A stretch of 5,713 nt of DNA from CG-Epi1 sp964634895 (GTDB lineage Archaea > Thermoplasmatota > Poseidoniia > MGIII > CG-Epi1), in contig CAZWJS010000051.1 of NCBI GenBank assembly GCA_964634895.1, positions 1-5,713 of the forward strand, given 5' to 3'. This document shows positions 1 through 5,628 of the stretch, piece after piece; the stretch's first letter is position 1, and every line of letters starts with the position of its first letter. The notes below the pieces were generated by a model. It saw only the letters and a program-made list of their open reading frames with translations, did no database searches and was not told the DNA's origin. The position numbers and the translations under genes are program-made.

Positions 1-2
1 CT

Positions 3-1121
3 CATTTGAATTTACAGGGTTCGGCAGCTAGGACTTTAGAAGGAGTTCCAGGAGCTGGCTATGGTCATACTGTAATCAAAGTTGGAGAATATGAGGTAGC
101 TTGGGAAACGACAAGAGGAGGATGGATTTACATTCATGATATGACAGTCCAAACTTGGCCAGGTAATGATCCTTTAGATCCTCGTTATGGTCGAACTTAT
201 ATTTATGGAGCATATTGGGAAGCAGGAGTAAGAATTGGAGATGTTACAGATGTTCCTCATCCGGTTAATAGCCCTGAAAATTACTTGCTCTATGGGTTAG
301 GATGTAAAACTACAGTAGGTACACCTGTAACTTGTTTGTGGAGAGCTCCAGAGGTAGGTTATTGGATGGATTTTGCAGATTTTGATGGAGATGGGCAACC
401 AGACAGCGGATCAACAGGAAATGAGAATGGTGGCCGTTCTTCTTACATACACTATACAGAACCTTATCCTGAAATGGTCGATATATCTCATATCCGCCCA
501 GAATTAGAAGGTGAACGCCATTTAATTTCAGCTGCTGTGGAGGTATTGTCAACTACAGTTGGTACAGGGCTGATTTATGTTATTGATAATACGGACTATG
601 AAATAGTGAATGGGAATTTACGTTTTCTACCTAAATTAGTTGGTGATTGGGAAATTCCTACTTCAGGTCTTCATTGCTTTGGAGAGTCATGTGAAGCTCA
701 TGCAAATGGTGATGAGTGGTTACTTTTTAGTCCACATAATTTAGATTCAGGTCATTTTATTACAGATGAAGAAAAGCCAGATCAAAGCTACGGAGGGGGT
801 TGGGATGGTAGATTATATATTTCACATTATCATGCTGGACTATGGATTGTTGACGTTGAAACAATAATTGCTACAGGCAATTCTGAGGATAGAAATGCTT
901 CTTATTTATCATCAACAGTTGCATATATTTTGCCGCAAAATAATGCATATGGTGAACCTTTAGATTCTAATTTCTATGATTTTGGTTGGATTCCTTTCTT
1001 GTGGGCGGCCGAATACCATAATGGGTACACTTATCTTTCTTGTATAACCTCAGGTTTGTATATTGCCCAATTGGATATAGACATTCCATATATGGAAGAA
1101 GGGTCTTCTACAGACGATTAA
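3..1121 (+). CDS. LVIVD-repeat-like extracellular beta-propeller protein, 5'-truncated
   Basis: The reading frame is open to the left edge (codons from position 3) and ends at TAA 1119-1121, so the N-terminus and any signal peptide lie outside the window. TTG at 6 is in frame but I do not take it as the start, because the sequence there already looks mid-domain. At least three blade-like segments resemble LVIVD repeats (beta strand, then G-[LV]-x-I-x-D/Q-[VL]): about 192-254 (GVRIGDVTDV), 807-866 (GLWIVDVETI) and 1023-1082 (GLYIAQLDID). A DFDGDGQPD loop at 378-404 matches calcium-binding DxDxDG loops. Two closely spaced cysteine pairs (codons near 303/333 and 675/690) could form disulfides outside the cell. 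The C-terminus is short and acidic with no membrane anchor. LVIVD proteins are common surface proteins of unknown function in marine prokaryotes. No enzymatic role can be assigned. The gene converges on the cyclophilin gene with zero spacing. Confidence 0.6.
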   Translation, partial: HLNLQGSAARTLEGVPGAGYGHTVIKVGEYEVAWETTRGGWIYIHDMTVQTWPGNDPLDPRYGRTYIYGAYWEAGVRIGDVTDVPHPVNSPENYLLYGLGCKTTVGTPVTCLWRAPEVGYWMDFADFDGDGQPDSGSTGNENGGRSSYIHYTEPYPEMVDISHIRPELEGERHLISAAVEVLSTTVGTGLIYVIDNTDYEIVNGNLRFLPKLVGDWEIPTSGLHCFGESCEAHANGDEWLLFSPHNLDSGHFITDEEKPDQSYGGGWDGRLYISHYHAGLWIVDVETIIATGNSEDRNASYLSSTVAYILPQNNAYGEPLDSNFYDFGWIPFLWAAEYHNGYTYLSCITSGLYIAQLDIDIPYMEEGSSTDD

Positions 1122-1607
1122 TTATTCTCTAGTAACAGAAATTATTTTCTGAGGTTTATTCGGCCTATCCATGTGCCCGGTCTTGCAATTTTCAATTTTC
1201 TGAACGGTTTGCATGCCCTGATTATCTGTTACTTTCCCAAAAATTGCATGAGCGCCATCAAGCCAAGGAGTAGGTACTGTGGTTAGGAAAAACTGTGATC
1301 CTCCTGTATTTGGTCCTGCATTGGCCATTGAAAGTAATCCTGGTTTATCGTGCTTTAATTCAGGATGGAATTCACAATTAATTTGGTATCCTGGCCCTCC
1401 AGTTCCAGCTCTTGTATTGTTAGGGTCTTTAGAGTTTGGACAACCTCCTTGTAACATAAAGTCCTTAATTACTCTGTGAAAATGTAATCCATTATAGAAC
1501 CCTTTGTCGACCAACTTTAGAAAATTTTCGACTGTTGTAGGGGCTTTATCATCGAATAGTTCGATAGTGATATCACCAGCACTTGTTTGCATTAAGACAT
1601 TAGTCAT
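1122..1607 (-). CDS. Cyclophilin-type peptidyl-prolyl cis-trans isomerase
   Basis: This complete 161-residue single-domain cyclophilin catalyses cis-trans isomerisation of Xaa-Pro bonds during protein folding. It has no signal peptide or membrane segment, so it should be cytoplasmic. The active-site set is intact: HFHRVIKDFMLQGG (R45, F50, M51, Q53), MANAGPNTGGSQFF (A95, Q105, F107) and TPWLDGAHAIFG (W115, L116, H120). These correspond to human CypA R55, F60, M61, Q63, A101, Q111, F113, W121, L122 and H126. The tryptophan equivalent to W121 is the residue linked to cyclosporin sensitivity in the family. The start is ATG at 1605-1607; the MTNVLMQTSAGDITIELF N-terminus matches the usual first strand, so the internal Met at residue 6 is unlikely. 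No Shine-Dalgarno sequence precedes it. The gene is divergent from the methyltransferase gene and its TAA directly abuts the stop of the propeller gene. Family assignment is very secure; the paralogue (ppiB-like) is not determined. Confidence 0.96.
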   Translation of the reverse strand: MTNVLMQTSAGDITIELFDDKAPTTVENFLKLVDKGFYNGLHFHRVIKDFMLQGGCPNSKDPNNTRAGTGGPGYQINCEFHPELKHDKPGLLSMANAGPNTGGSQFFLTTVPTPWLDGAHAIFGKVTDNQGMQTVQKIENCKTGHMDRPNKPQKIISVTRE

Positions 1608-1678
1608 ATTGTAGGATTAAGGGCGGTCACAAAAAGTTTGACCCTATATTTTAACAATCACCGTTTTGTAAGGACTAG
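1608..1678. promoter_or_regulatory. Divergent promoter region between cyclophilin and methyltransferase genes
   Basis: A 71-bp gap separates two divergent start codons. The only clear TATA-like element is CTATATTTTA at about 1644-1653, which reads TAAAATATAG on the other strand. On the + strand its centre lies about 31 bp before the GTG at 1679, giving a very short leader that contains AAGGA at 1669-1673, a possible weak ribosome-binding site. On the - strand it lies about 42 bp before the ATG at 1607, giving a leader of roughly 17 nt. One box may therefore serve both genes. No strong inverted repeat was seen here. Positions of transcription starts are inferred from archaeal TATA spacing. Confidence 0.45.
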
Positions 1679-2281
1679 GTGGAAGACCCCGTTAATACCT
1701 CTGAATTCTGGGAGGCATGCTATGATTCGCAAATGGATGGTTGGGATCTTGGAGAGCCCACTCCTGTTTTTGAAAGATTAGCCTCAGAATTTCCTAAGGG
1801 TAAAATTTGTGTTATTGGTTGTGGGCGGGGATATGACGCTGTAACTTTCGCATTAGCGGGTTTTGAGGTAACTGCCATTGACTTTGCGGATACTGCAGTT
1901 ATGGCAACAAGAGAAAGAGCAAGAAAAGCAGACGTTGAGATGCAAGTTTTGAGGGAAGATATTTTTGATTTGCCTGATGAATTCAATCATCAATTTGATT
2001 ACATTATGGAGTACACTTGTTTTTGTGCAATTAGTCCTTTAAGACGTTTTGAATATGATCGAATAGTCTGGCAGTTGCTTAAGCCTAAAGGAAGATTGTT
2101 AGGATTATTTTTACCTCTTGACAAAGATTTAGAGGATGGCGGACCACCATGGGGAGTTAGTATTCGAGAACTTCATAAACTTTTTAGTTTACATTGGGAG
2201 TTAGAATCAGAGGAGATGCCTAAAGAATCGATAGATCGAAGAGCAGATCGCGAAGTGCTCATGATTTGGCGCAAAAAGTGA
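1679..2281 (+). CDS. TPMT-family SAM-dependent methyltransferase (thiol/halide methyltransferase-like)
   Basis: This 200-residue enzyme of the thiopurine S-methyltransferase superfamily (PF05724-type) transfers a methyl group from S-adenosylmethionine to a small nucleophile such as a thiol or halide. Visible motifs in order: the N-terminal family signature FWEACYD...GWDLGEPTP (residues 10-29); the SAM-binding glycine loop VIGCGRGYDA (45-54); an acidic ribose-binding strand AIDFAD (66-71); REDIFDLP (92-99); and EYTCFCAISPLRRFEY (111-126), the block typical of the plant HOL-like halide/thiol methyltransferase branch rather than mammalian TPMT. The start is GTG at 1679, chosen because it places the signature at the usual distance from the N-terminus and follows AAGGA and a TATA box. 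The TGA stop overlaps the GTG of the thioredoxin-like gene, indicating an operon with coupled translation. The actual substrate cannot be read from the sequence: sulfide, methanethiol, iodide and metalloid compounds are all possible. Confidence 0.88.
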   Translation: MEDPVNTSEFWEACYDSQMDGWDLGEPTPVFERLASEFPKGKICVIGCGRGYDAVTFALAGFEVTAIDFADTAVMATRERARKADVEMQVLREDIFDLPDEFNHQFDYIMEYTCFCAISPLRRFEYDRIVWQLLKPKGRLLGLFLPLDKDLEDGGPPWGVSIRELHKLFSLHWELESEEMPKESIDRRADREVLMIWRKK

Positions 2282-2613
2282 AGGAATTTGTTAGATTAAC
2301 GGAGGAAAATTTTGTTAATCAAGAGCTTCAGGGTTATTCTGGGAAAATTTTAGTATTTTTTTCAGCAGATTGGTGCCCTTATTGTATATCTTTTTTTAAT
2401 AATTGGAAGGAATATGGAAAAGTTAAGAATCCATTAATTGCCGATGTAACTGACGCAGATTCGGATTTATGGGATGATTTTCAGTTGAGTGTAGTCCCCA
2501 GTATGGCAATCTTCCTTGACGGTAAGCTAGAAAAGCTGTGGAATGGTTCTCCTATGATAGGGTTGACATTGTATCAAATTGAAGAAGTTAATCTATTTTT
2601 TTCTGAGCTTTAG
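2278..2613 (+). CDS. Thioredoxin-fold protein with CPYC active site
   Basis: This small cytoplasmic protein of 111 residues probably acts as a thiol-disulfide oxidoreductase. Its fold elements follow thioredoxin: a beta strand KILVFFSA, the redox motif WCPYC at residues 32-36, and a cis-proline loop VVPSMAIFLDGK (Pro74) followed by the last strands and a C-terminal helix. The active site is CPYC, as in classical glutaredoxins, instead of the CGPC of thioredoxins, while the surrounding sequence is thioredoxin-like. I chose GTG at 2278 because GTGA overlaps the TGA of the upstream methyltransferase by 4 bp, a common arrangement for coupled translation. An in-frame TTG at 2266 would add four residues and is less likely. 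No signal peptide is present. The last 21 bp overlap the 3' end of the phosphatase gene on the other strand. A run of seven T at 2596-2602 near the end could act as the archaeal transcription terminator. Confidence 0.82.
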   Translation: MKEFVRLTEENFVNQELQGYSGKILVFFSADWCPYCISFFNNWKEYGKVKNPLIADVTDADSDLWDDFQLSVVPSMAIFLDGKLEKLWNGSPMIGLTLYQIEEVNLFFSEL

Positions 2614-4008
2614 ATTAAAGAAGGCAGTAGCACTTACAGCTAGTACAGCTAAGGGCATGCTTATGTAATTTAGATTCTCAATTTGTTCTATTAGTTTTCC
2701 CTCTTGTGAGTGGGGCGTGGAATTATTATCTTCTTCTGGTGCAGATATTGATATTTCAGGTTCTATGAAGTTAAAAATCCAAAATTCATCACCAACAGTC
2801 CCGTCGTTGTTTCTTATAAATTTGTAATTTATACTTTCATTAGTTGCTTCAAACATGGTGTAACCATATGCAACTTCTCTATATGCAGACCAAGCAGGTT
2901 GAGGCTCTACTAAGCCATCATATGCAGATCTGCCAGACATTCCGGCAACAATATGAATTGTAGCTCCAGGCTTGTAATAAGGTTCTGAAAAAGTTCCAGT
3001 ATTATTTGAATAAACATTCTCCTCAAAGACAGGATATGTTCTTTCATAATGGTGATCATGTCCCCATATAGCCAAATCTACATGGTAATCAAAGAGCAAA
3101 CTTTCCATTGCGTCTCTGAATTCAATTTCACTTCCATGTCCGTCTCCATCGCCATTTGAGCTGTACATTGGCCTATGGGCAAAGAGAACAATCCAAGGTG
3201 TATTTTCTCTGTTTAGGTTTGCATCTTCAAGATCATTTTCAAGCCAATTATATTGTTCACTCCCAGGTTCATAATCGTGCTCTGATGAGATTGAAACAAA
3301 ATGAATAAATTTAAAATCAAAGCTGTACCAGAAACTATTAGGCCCAGTATTGAAGAACCGACTTTCGTAAGCATCAAATCCGTATGGTTCAGAATCTTCT
3401 TCATGATTTCCTGGAGCATACATGTGTGGTGTTTTTGAAGTCAAGCCTTCGATTTGATTTTGATATTCATCCCAAACACTTTGATCACCTATTCCATTTC
3501 CAGATCCAGCTCCGTTTGCATAAGAGATATCACCTGCATGAATAACCAATTCTAATTGTTCGTTTTCCATATTACTAGTTGTTTCTTGAGCATTACTTGA
3601 GGTGCCATGATCGGCGATAGCCCCTATCACTATTTTCTCAGGGTTTTCTTTTAATGTGTTAAATGAATACACATCACTCCATTCACCTTCACCCCCTACT
3701 CGATAGTAATACGTAGTATTAGGCAATAAGTCAGACAAAATCACTGTGTGTGTACAGGTTGTCCATAGATACATGTCACTTTCACCTTGCTTAGATGAGT
3801 TTAAATTGTTGCTATCGAATCCATATTCAACATTATTTTCTGAAGTGCAAAACTCGGTGGTGTCCTCTTCTGTACCCCATTGTATAACCATTTCTCCAGA
3901 TATTCCGTTTGTTGCGAGATGTATTTGTTCAGGTTCAGCACTTTCTACAGAAGAAGTAAGAATTATTGCTAAAAATGCAACAAATAGATAAGAGGTGCTC
4001 CTCTTCAT
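2593..4008 (-). CDS. Secreted, membrane-anchored purple acid phosphatase-like metallophosphoesterase
   Basis: This 471-residue protein is predicted to hydrolyse phosphate esters outside the cell and release phosphate. Residues 1-23 form a Sec signal peptide (MKRS, hydrophobic core, SSVESA). Residues 26-118 form a fibronectin-III-like purple acid phosphatase N-terminal domain (IQWGT, NTTYYYRVG). Residues 125-415 form the calcineurin-like catalytic domain. All seven metal-ligand positions are present: D133 (ADHG, where GDxG is usual), D160 and Y163 (GDISY), N201 (GNHE), H278 (FAHRP), and H317 and H319 (GHDHH). The tyrosine ligand points to a purple acid phosphatase, not a generic metallophosphatase. 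A linker rich in acidic residues, Asn and Ser (417-437) leads to a C-terminal membrane segment (about 448-466) and the basic tail LKLRKK, so the enzyme should stay on the cell surface. It lies 36 bp downstream of the Lrp gene, possibly co-transcribed, with its own TATA-like box. Substrate (phosphomonoester, diester or nucleotide) is unknown. Confidence 0.9.
   Translation of the reverse strand: MKRSTSYLFVAFLAIILTSSVESAEPEQIHLATNGISGEMVIQWGTEEDTTEFCTSENNVEYGFDSNNLNSSKQGESDMYLWTTCTHTVILSDLLPNTTYYYRVGGEGEWSDVYSFNTLKENPEKIVIGAIADHGTSSNAQETTSNMENEQLELVIHAGDISYANGAGSGNGIGDQSVWDEYQNQIEGLTSKTPHMYAPGNHEEDSEPYGFDAYESRFFNTGPNSFWYSFDFKFIHFVSISSEHDYEPGSEQYNWLENDLEDANLNRENTPWIVLFAHRPMYSSNGDGDGHGSEIEFRDAMESLLFDYHVDLAIWGHDHHYERTYPVFEENVYSNNTGTFSEPYYKPGATIHIVAGMSGRSAYDGLVEPQPAWSAYREVAYGYTMFEATNESINYKFIRNNDGTVGDEFWIFNFIEPEISISAPEEDNNSTPHSQEGKLIEQIENLNYISMPLAVLAVSATAFFNLKLRKK
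2596..2602 (+). terminator. T7 run, candidate terminator of the methyltransferase-thioredoxin operon
   Basis: Seven consecutive T residues lie inside the last codons of the thioredoxin-like gene (encoding part of NLFFSEL). Archaeal RNA polymerase often terminates at T-runs without a hairpin, usually after the stop codon. Here the run precedes the stop by about 9 bases, so release would have to occur slightly downstream. On the other strand the same bases are an A7 run just before the phosphatase stop codon. Confidence 0.25.
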
Positions 4009-4044
4009 ATATATGGCTAGGTATATACTATGATATAACTTTTT
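4009..4044 (-). promoter_or_regulatory. Short spacer with candidate promoter for the phosphatase gene
   Basis: The 36-bp spacer between the Lrp stop codon and the phosphatase ATG holds two TATA-like boxes when read on the minus strand: GTTATATCA (4031-4039) and AGTATATACC (about 4020-4029). The distal one is centred about 26 bp from the ATG at 4008, which fits a leaderless transcript. No Shine-Dalgarno sequence precedes the ATG. The minus strand has an A-run, not a T-run, after the Lrp gene, so no clear terminator separates the two genes. Read-through from the Lrp promoter is also possible. Confidence 0.45.
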
Positions 4045-4491
4045 TTACAATATAATTCGAGGTTCTTCTTTTACATTATTTAGAACTAAAGATGAACTTG
4101 TTCTTTCAATATATTTCTGCGATAGTGTGTTTTTTATGAAGTCATCCATTTCTTCTCTGTTTCTAAATCTAGCAAGCACTAATGAATCCCATTCACCAGT
4201 TATGTCATATACTGCAAAAACTCGTGGATGTTCTGCAATGGATGCTTGGACGTCCATTATTTTACCCTTAGTTATTCTTAAGTTAATTGTAGATGTGAGA
4301 GTAAATCCTACTTTTTCGGGATCGATGTCTGCGAAGTAACCTCTTATTATGTTTTTTCTTTCCAAACTTTTCAAATGGTTACTTACGGTACCCAATGCTA
4401 GTCCAGTTAAACCTGCTAATTCTCTTTGTGATGGATTTCCATTTTCATTAAGGAGCCGCATAAGATCACAAACCTTATAATTTATTTCCAT
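4045..4491 (-). CDS. Lrp/AsnC-family transcriptional regulator
   Basis: This DNA-binding regulator has 148 residues, the family's usual length. The N-terminal winged helix-turn-helix spans about residues 5-55 (SQRELAGLTGLALGTVSNHLKSLERKN, recognition helix around 33-43). The C-terminal ligand-binding/oligomerisation (RAM) domain spans about 65-142, with the typical ITGEWDSLVLARF segment (97-109) and a closing T-S-S-S-L-V-L strand. Family members form dimers to octamers and respond to amino acids, controlling amino-acid and nitrogen metabolism. The gene is divergent from glutamine synthetase, which suggests (inference) that it controls that gene and itself. A perfect palindrome lies between its TATA box and its start codon, as expected for autoregulation. 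The start is ATG at 4489-4491 with no Shine-Dalgarno sequence and a TATA box about 26 bp upstream, so the mRNA is probably leaderless. The phosphatase gene follows 36 bp downstream. Confidence 0.92.
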   Translation of the reverse strand: MEINYKVCDLMRLLNENGNPSQRELAGLTGLALGTVSNHLKSLERKNIIRGYFADIDPEKVGFTLTSTINLRITKGKIMDVQASIAEHPRVFAVYDITGEWDSLVLARFRNREEMDDFIKNTLSQKYIERTSSSLVLNNVKEEPRIIL

Positions 4492-4495
4492 AAAT

Positions 4496-4509
4496 TGAAC
4501 ATTTGTTCA
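4496..4509. promoter_or_regulatory. Perfect palindrome, candidate Lrp operator
   Basis: TGAACA-TT-TGTTCA is a perfect 6-bp inverted repeat with a 2-bp AT centre. It starts 5 bp upstream of the Lrp gene's start codon and lies between that codon and its TATA box, over or beside the expected transcription start. A protein bound here would block RNA polymerase recruitment or initiation. Lrp/AsnC proteins bind short palindromes with AT-rich centres, often in their own promoters, so self-repression is the natural reading. The sequence is directly visible; the identity of the binding protein is inferred. Confidence 0.55.
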
Positions 4510-4510
4510 T

Positions 4511-4525
4511 CCTATATATAAATAA
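4511..4525 (-). promoter_or_regulatory. TATA box of the Lrp gene
   Basis: Read on the minus strand, TTATTTATATATAGG is a strong archaeal TATA element. Its centre lies about 26 bp from the ATG at 4491, which puts the transcription start at or within a few bases of the start codon. Confidence 0.6.
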
Positions 4526-4586
4526 CTATGCATGTAATCATTTATTTCTTTATTTTTGATTGTTTCGACTAAATATAACGTTTTTT

Positions 4587-4595
4587 TTATATACT
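4587..4595 (+). promoter_or_regulatory. TATA box of the glutamine synthetase gene
   Basis: TTTATATAC follows a T-run and is a good match to the archaeal TATA box. Its centre lies about 29 bp before the ATG at 4621, predicting a leaderless or nearly leaderless mRNA. TGTTTC occurs upstream of it (4561-4566) and again just downstream (4597-4602), 36 bp apart. Both resemble the TGTTCA half-site of the Lrp palindrome but are not exact, so they are only weak candidates for regulator contacts. Confidence 0.6.
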
Positions 4596-4620
4596 ATGTT
4601 TCAATAGATACTTGATTATT

Positions 4621-5628
4621 ATGAGTAAGATATCAAAACTAGAATATATTTGGTTAGATGGGTTTGAGCCTACCCAATCACTTAGAAGCAAGACATTGAT
4701 TCGAAAGAAATTTTCAGGAAAATTGAAGGATTGCCCTGATTGGTCATTTGATGGTAGTTCAACCCGACAAGCAGAGGGCAATGATTCAGATTGTATCCTT
4801 AAGCCTGTTGCAATATTTCCAGATCCTGATAGGAAAAACGCGTATTTAGTAATGAACGAAGTTTATAATGCAGATGGCACACCTCATGTTACAAATGCTA
4901 GAGCAATAATAGATGATGACGATAATGATTTCTGGTTTGGTTTTGAACAGGAATATTTTCTTTGGGATTCAGATACAAATCTTCCTTTAGGATTTCCAAG
5001 AGATCAAACACCTCAAGGCCAATTTTACTGTTCAGTTGGTGCGAAAAACACTTTTGGTAGAGAAATAATAGAAGATCATCTGGATCAGTGTTTAGAAGCA
5101 GGATTGAATGTAGAAGGAATTAATGCAGAAGTTGCAGCAGGTCAATGGGAATATCAAATATTTTCTAAGGGCGCTAAGAATGCAGGTGATGAAATTTGGG
5201 TTTCTCGATATTTAGCTGAAAGAAATGCAGAAAAATATGGACTTGCCATAGAATGGCACCCAAAACCATTGGGAGCTACAGATTGGAATGGTTCTGGAAT
5301 GCATGCTAATTTCTCAGATGGTACTCTACGAAAATGTGGTGATGAGAAAGTCTTCAATAAAGTTTGTGAAGCCTTTGGAAAGAACATTAAGAAACATATG
5401 GACGTATATGGTGCACATAATGAACAAAGATTAACAGGACTCCATGAAACTCAGTCAATCCATGAATTTTCCTATGGAGTTTCAGATAGGGGAGCTTCCA
5501 TTAGAATACCAGTTGGTACTGTAGATGATGGTTGGAAAGGTAGACTTGAAGATCGTAGGCCATCTTCAAATGGTGATCCGTATAAGATTGCAGCAGTAAT
5601 CATAACTACTACTAAATCTGCATACTAA
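4621..5628 (+). CDS. Glutamine synthetase, type II (eukaryotic-type)
   Basis: The enzyme makes glutamine from glutamate, ammonia and ATP, the main entry of ammonium into organic nitrogen. At 335 residues it has the length of GSII enzymes, far below GSI (about 450) or GSIII (about 700). GSII motifs in order: the N-terminal beta-grasp signature WSFDGSST (41-48); FGFEQEYFL (107-115) with metal-ligand glutamates 109 and 111; GINAEVAAGQWEYQI (166-180) with further glutamate ligands; NGSGMHANFS (223-232) with the ATP-site histidine 228; the block from G264 to P297 (NEQRLTG, SYGVSDRGASIRIP); and RLEDRRPSSNGDPY (308-321). The C-terminus ends soon after, as in short GSII forms, and all expected motifs are present. 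The start is ATG at 4621, giving MSKISKLEYIWLDG; an in-frame TTG at 4612 would add three residues and overlaps the predicted transcription start. It is divergent from an Lrp regulator and convergent with tRNA-Pro, 5 bp away. Because GSI is usual in archaea, GSII here is notable. Confidence 0.95.
   Translation: MSKISKLEYIWLDGFEPTQSLRSKTLIRKKFSGKLKDCPDWSFDGSSTRQAEGNDSDCILKPVAIFPDPDRKNAYLVMNEVYNADGTPHVTNARAIIDDDDNDFWFGFEQEYFLWDSDTNLPLGFPRDQTPQGQFYCSVGAKNTFGREIIEDHLDQCLEAGLNVEGINAEVAAGQWEYQIFSKGAKNAGDEIWVSRYLAERNAEKYGLAIEWHPKPLGATDWNGSGMHANFSDGTLRKCGDEKVFNKVCEAFGKNIKKHMDVYGAHNEQRLTGLHETQSIHEFSYGVSDRGASIRIPVGTVDDGWKGRLEDRRPSSNGDPYKIAAVIITTTKSAY

Noticed and set aside
310..552. Open frame of 80 codons on the minus strand inside the propeller gene
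   Set aside because: Its composition and position indicate a chance antisense frame. No start signal or domain is visible.
1279..1479. Open frame of 66 codons on the plus strand across the cyclophilin gene
   Set aside because: The cyclophilin active-site residues are encoded on the other strand here, so this is a shadow frame.
1720..1986. Open frame of 88 codons antisense to the methyltransferase gene
   Set aside because: The opposite strand encodes the SAM-binding motifs, and this frame has no family features.
2266..2277. In-frame TTG as the start of the thioredoxin-like gene
   Set aside because: The GTG at 2278 forms a GTGA overlap with the preceding stop codon, a better-supported arrangement.
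3746..3991. Open frame of 81 codons on the plus strand within the phosphatase N-terminal region
   Set aside because: It mirrors the signal-peptide and fibronectin-like region of a well-supported gene and has no ribosome-binding or TATA signal.
4528..4533. ATGCAT palindrome in the lrp-GSII intergenic region
   Set aside because: A 6-bp palindrome is expected by chance in AT-rich DNA, and its position matches neither promoter.
4612..4620. In-frame TTG as an upstream start for glutamine synthetase
   Set aside because: It adds only three residues, overlaps the predicted transcription start, and the ATG at 4621 gives a normal GSII N-terminus.
5154..5387. Open frame of 77 codons on the minus strand within the glutamine synthetase gene
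   Set aside because: It is antisense to the conserved GSII core, has no recognisable motif and no promoter of its own.
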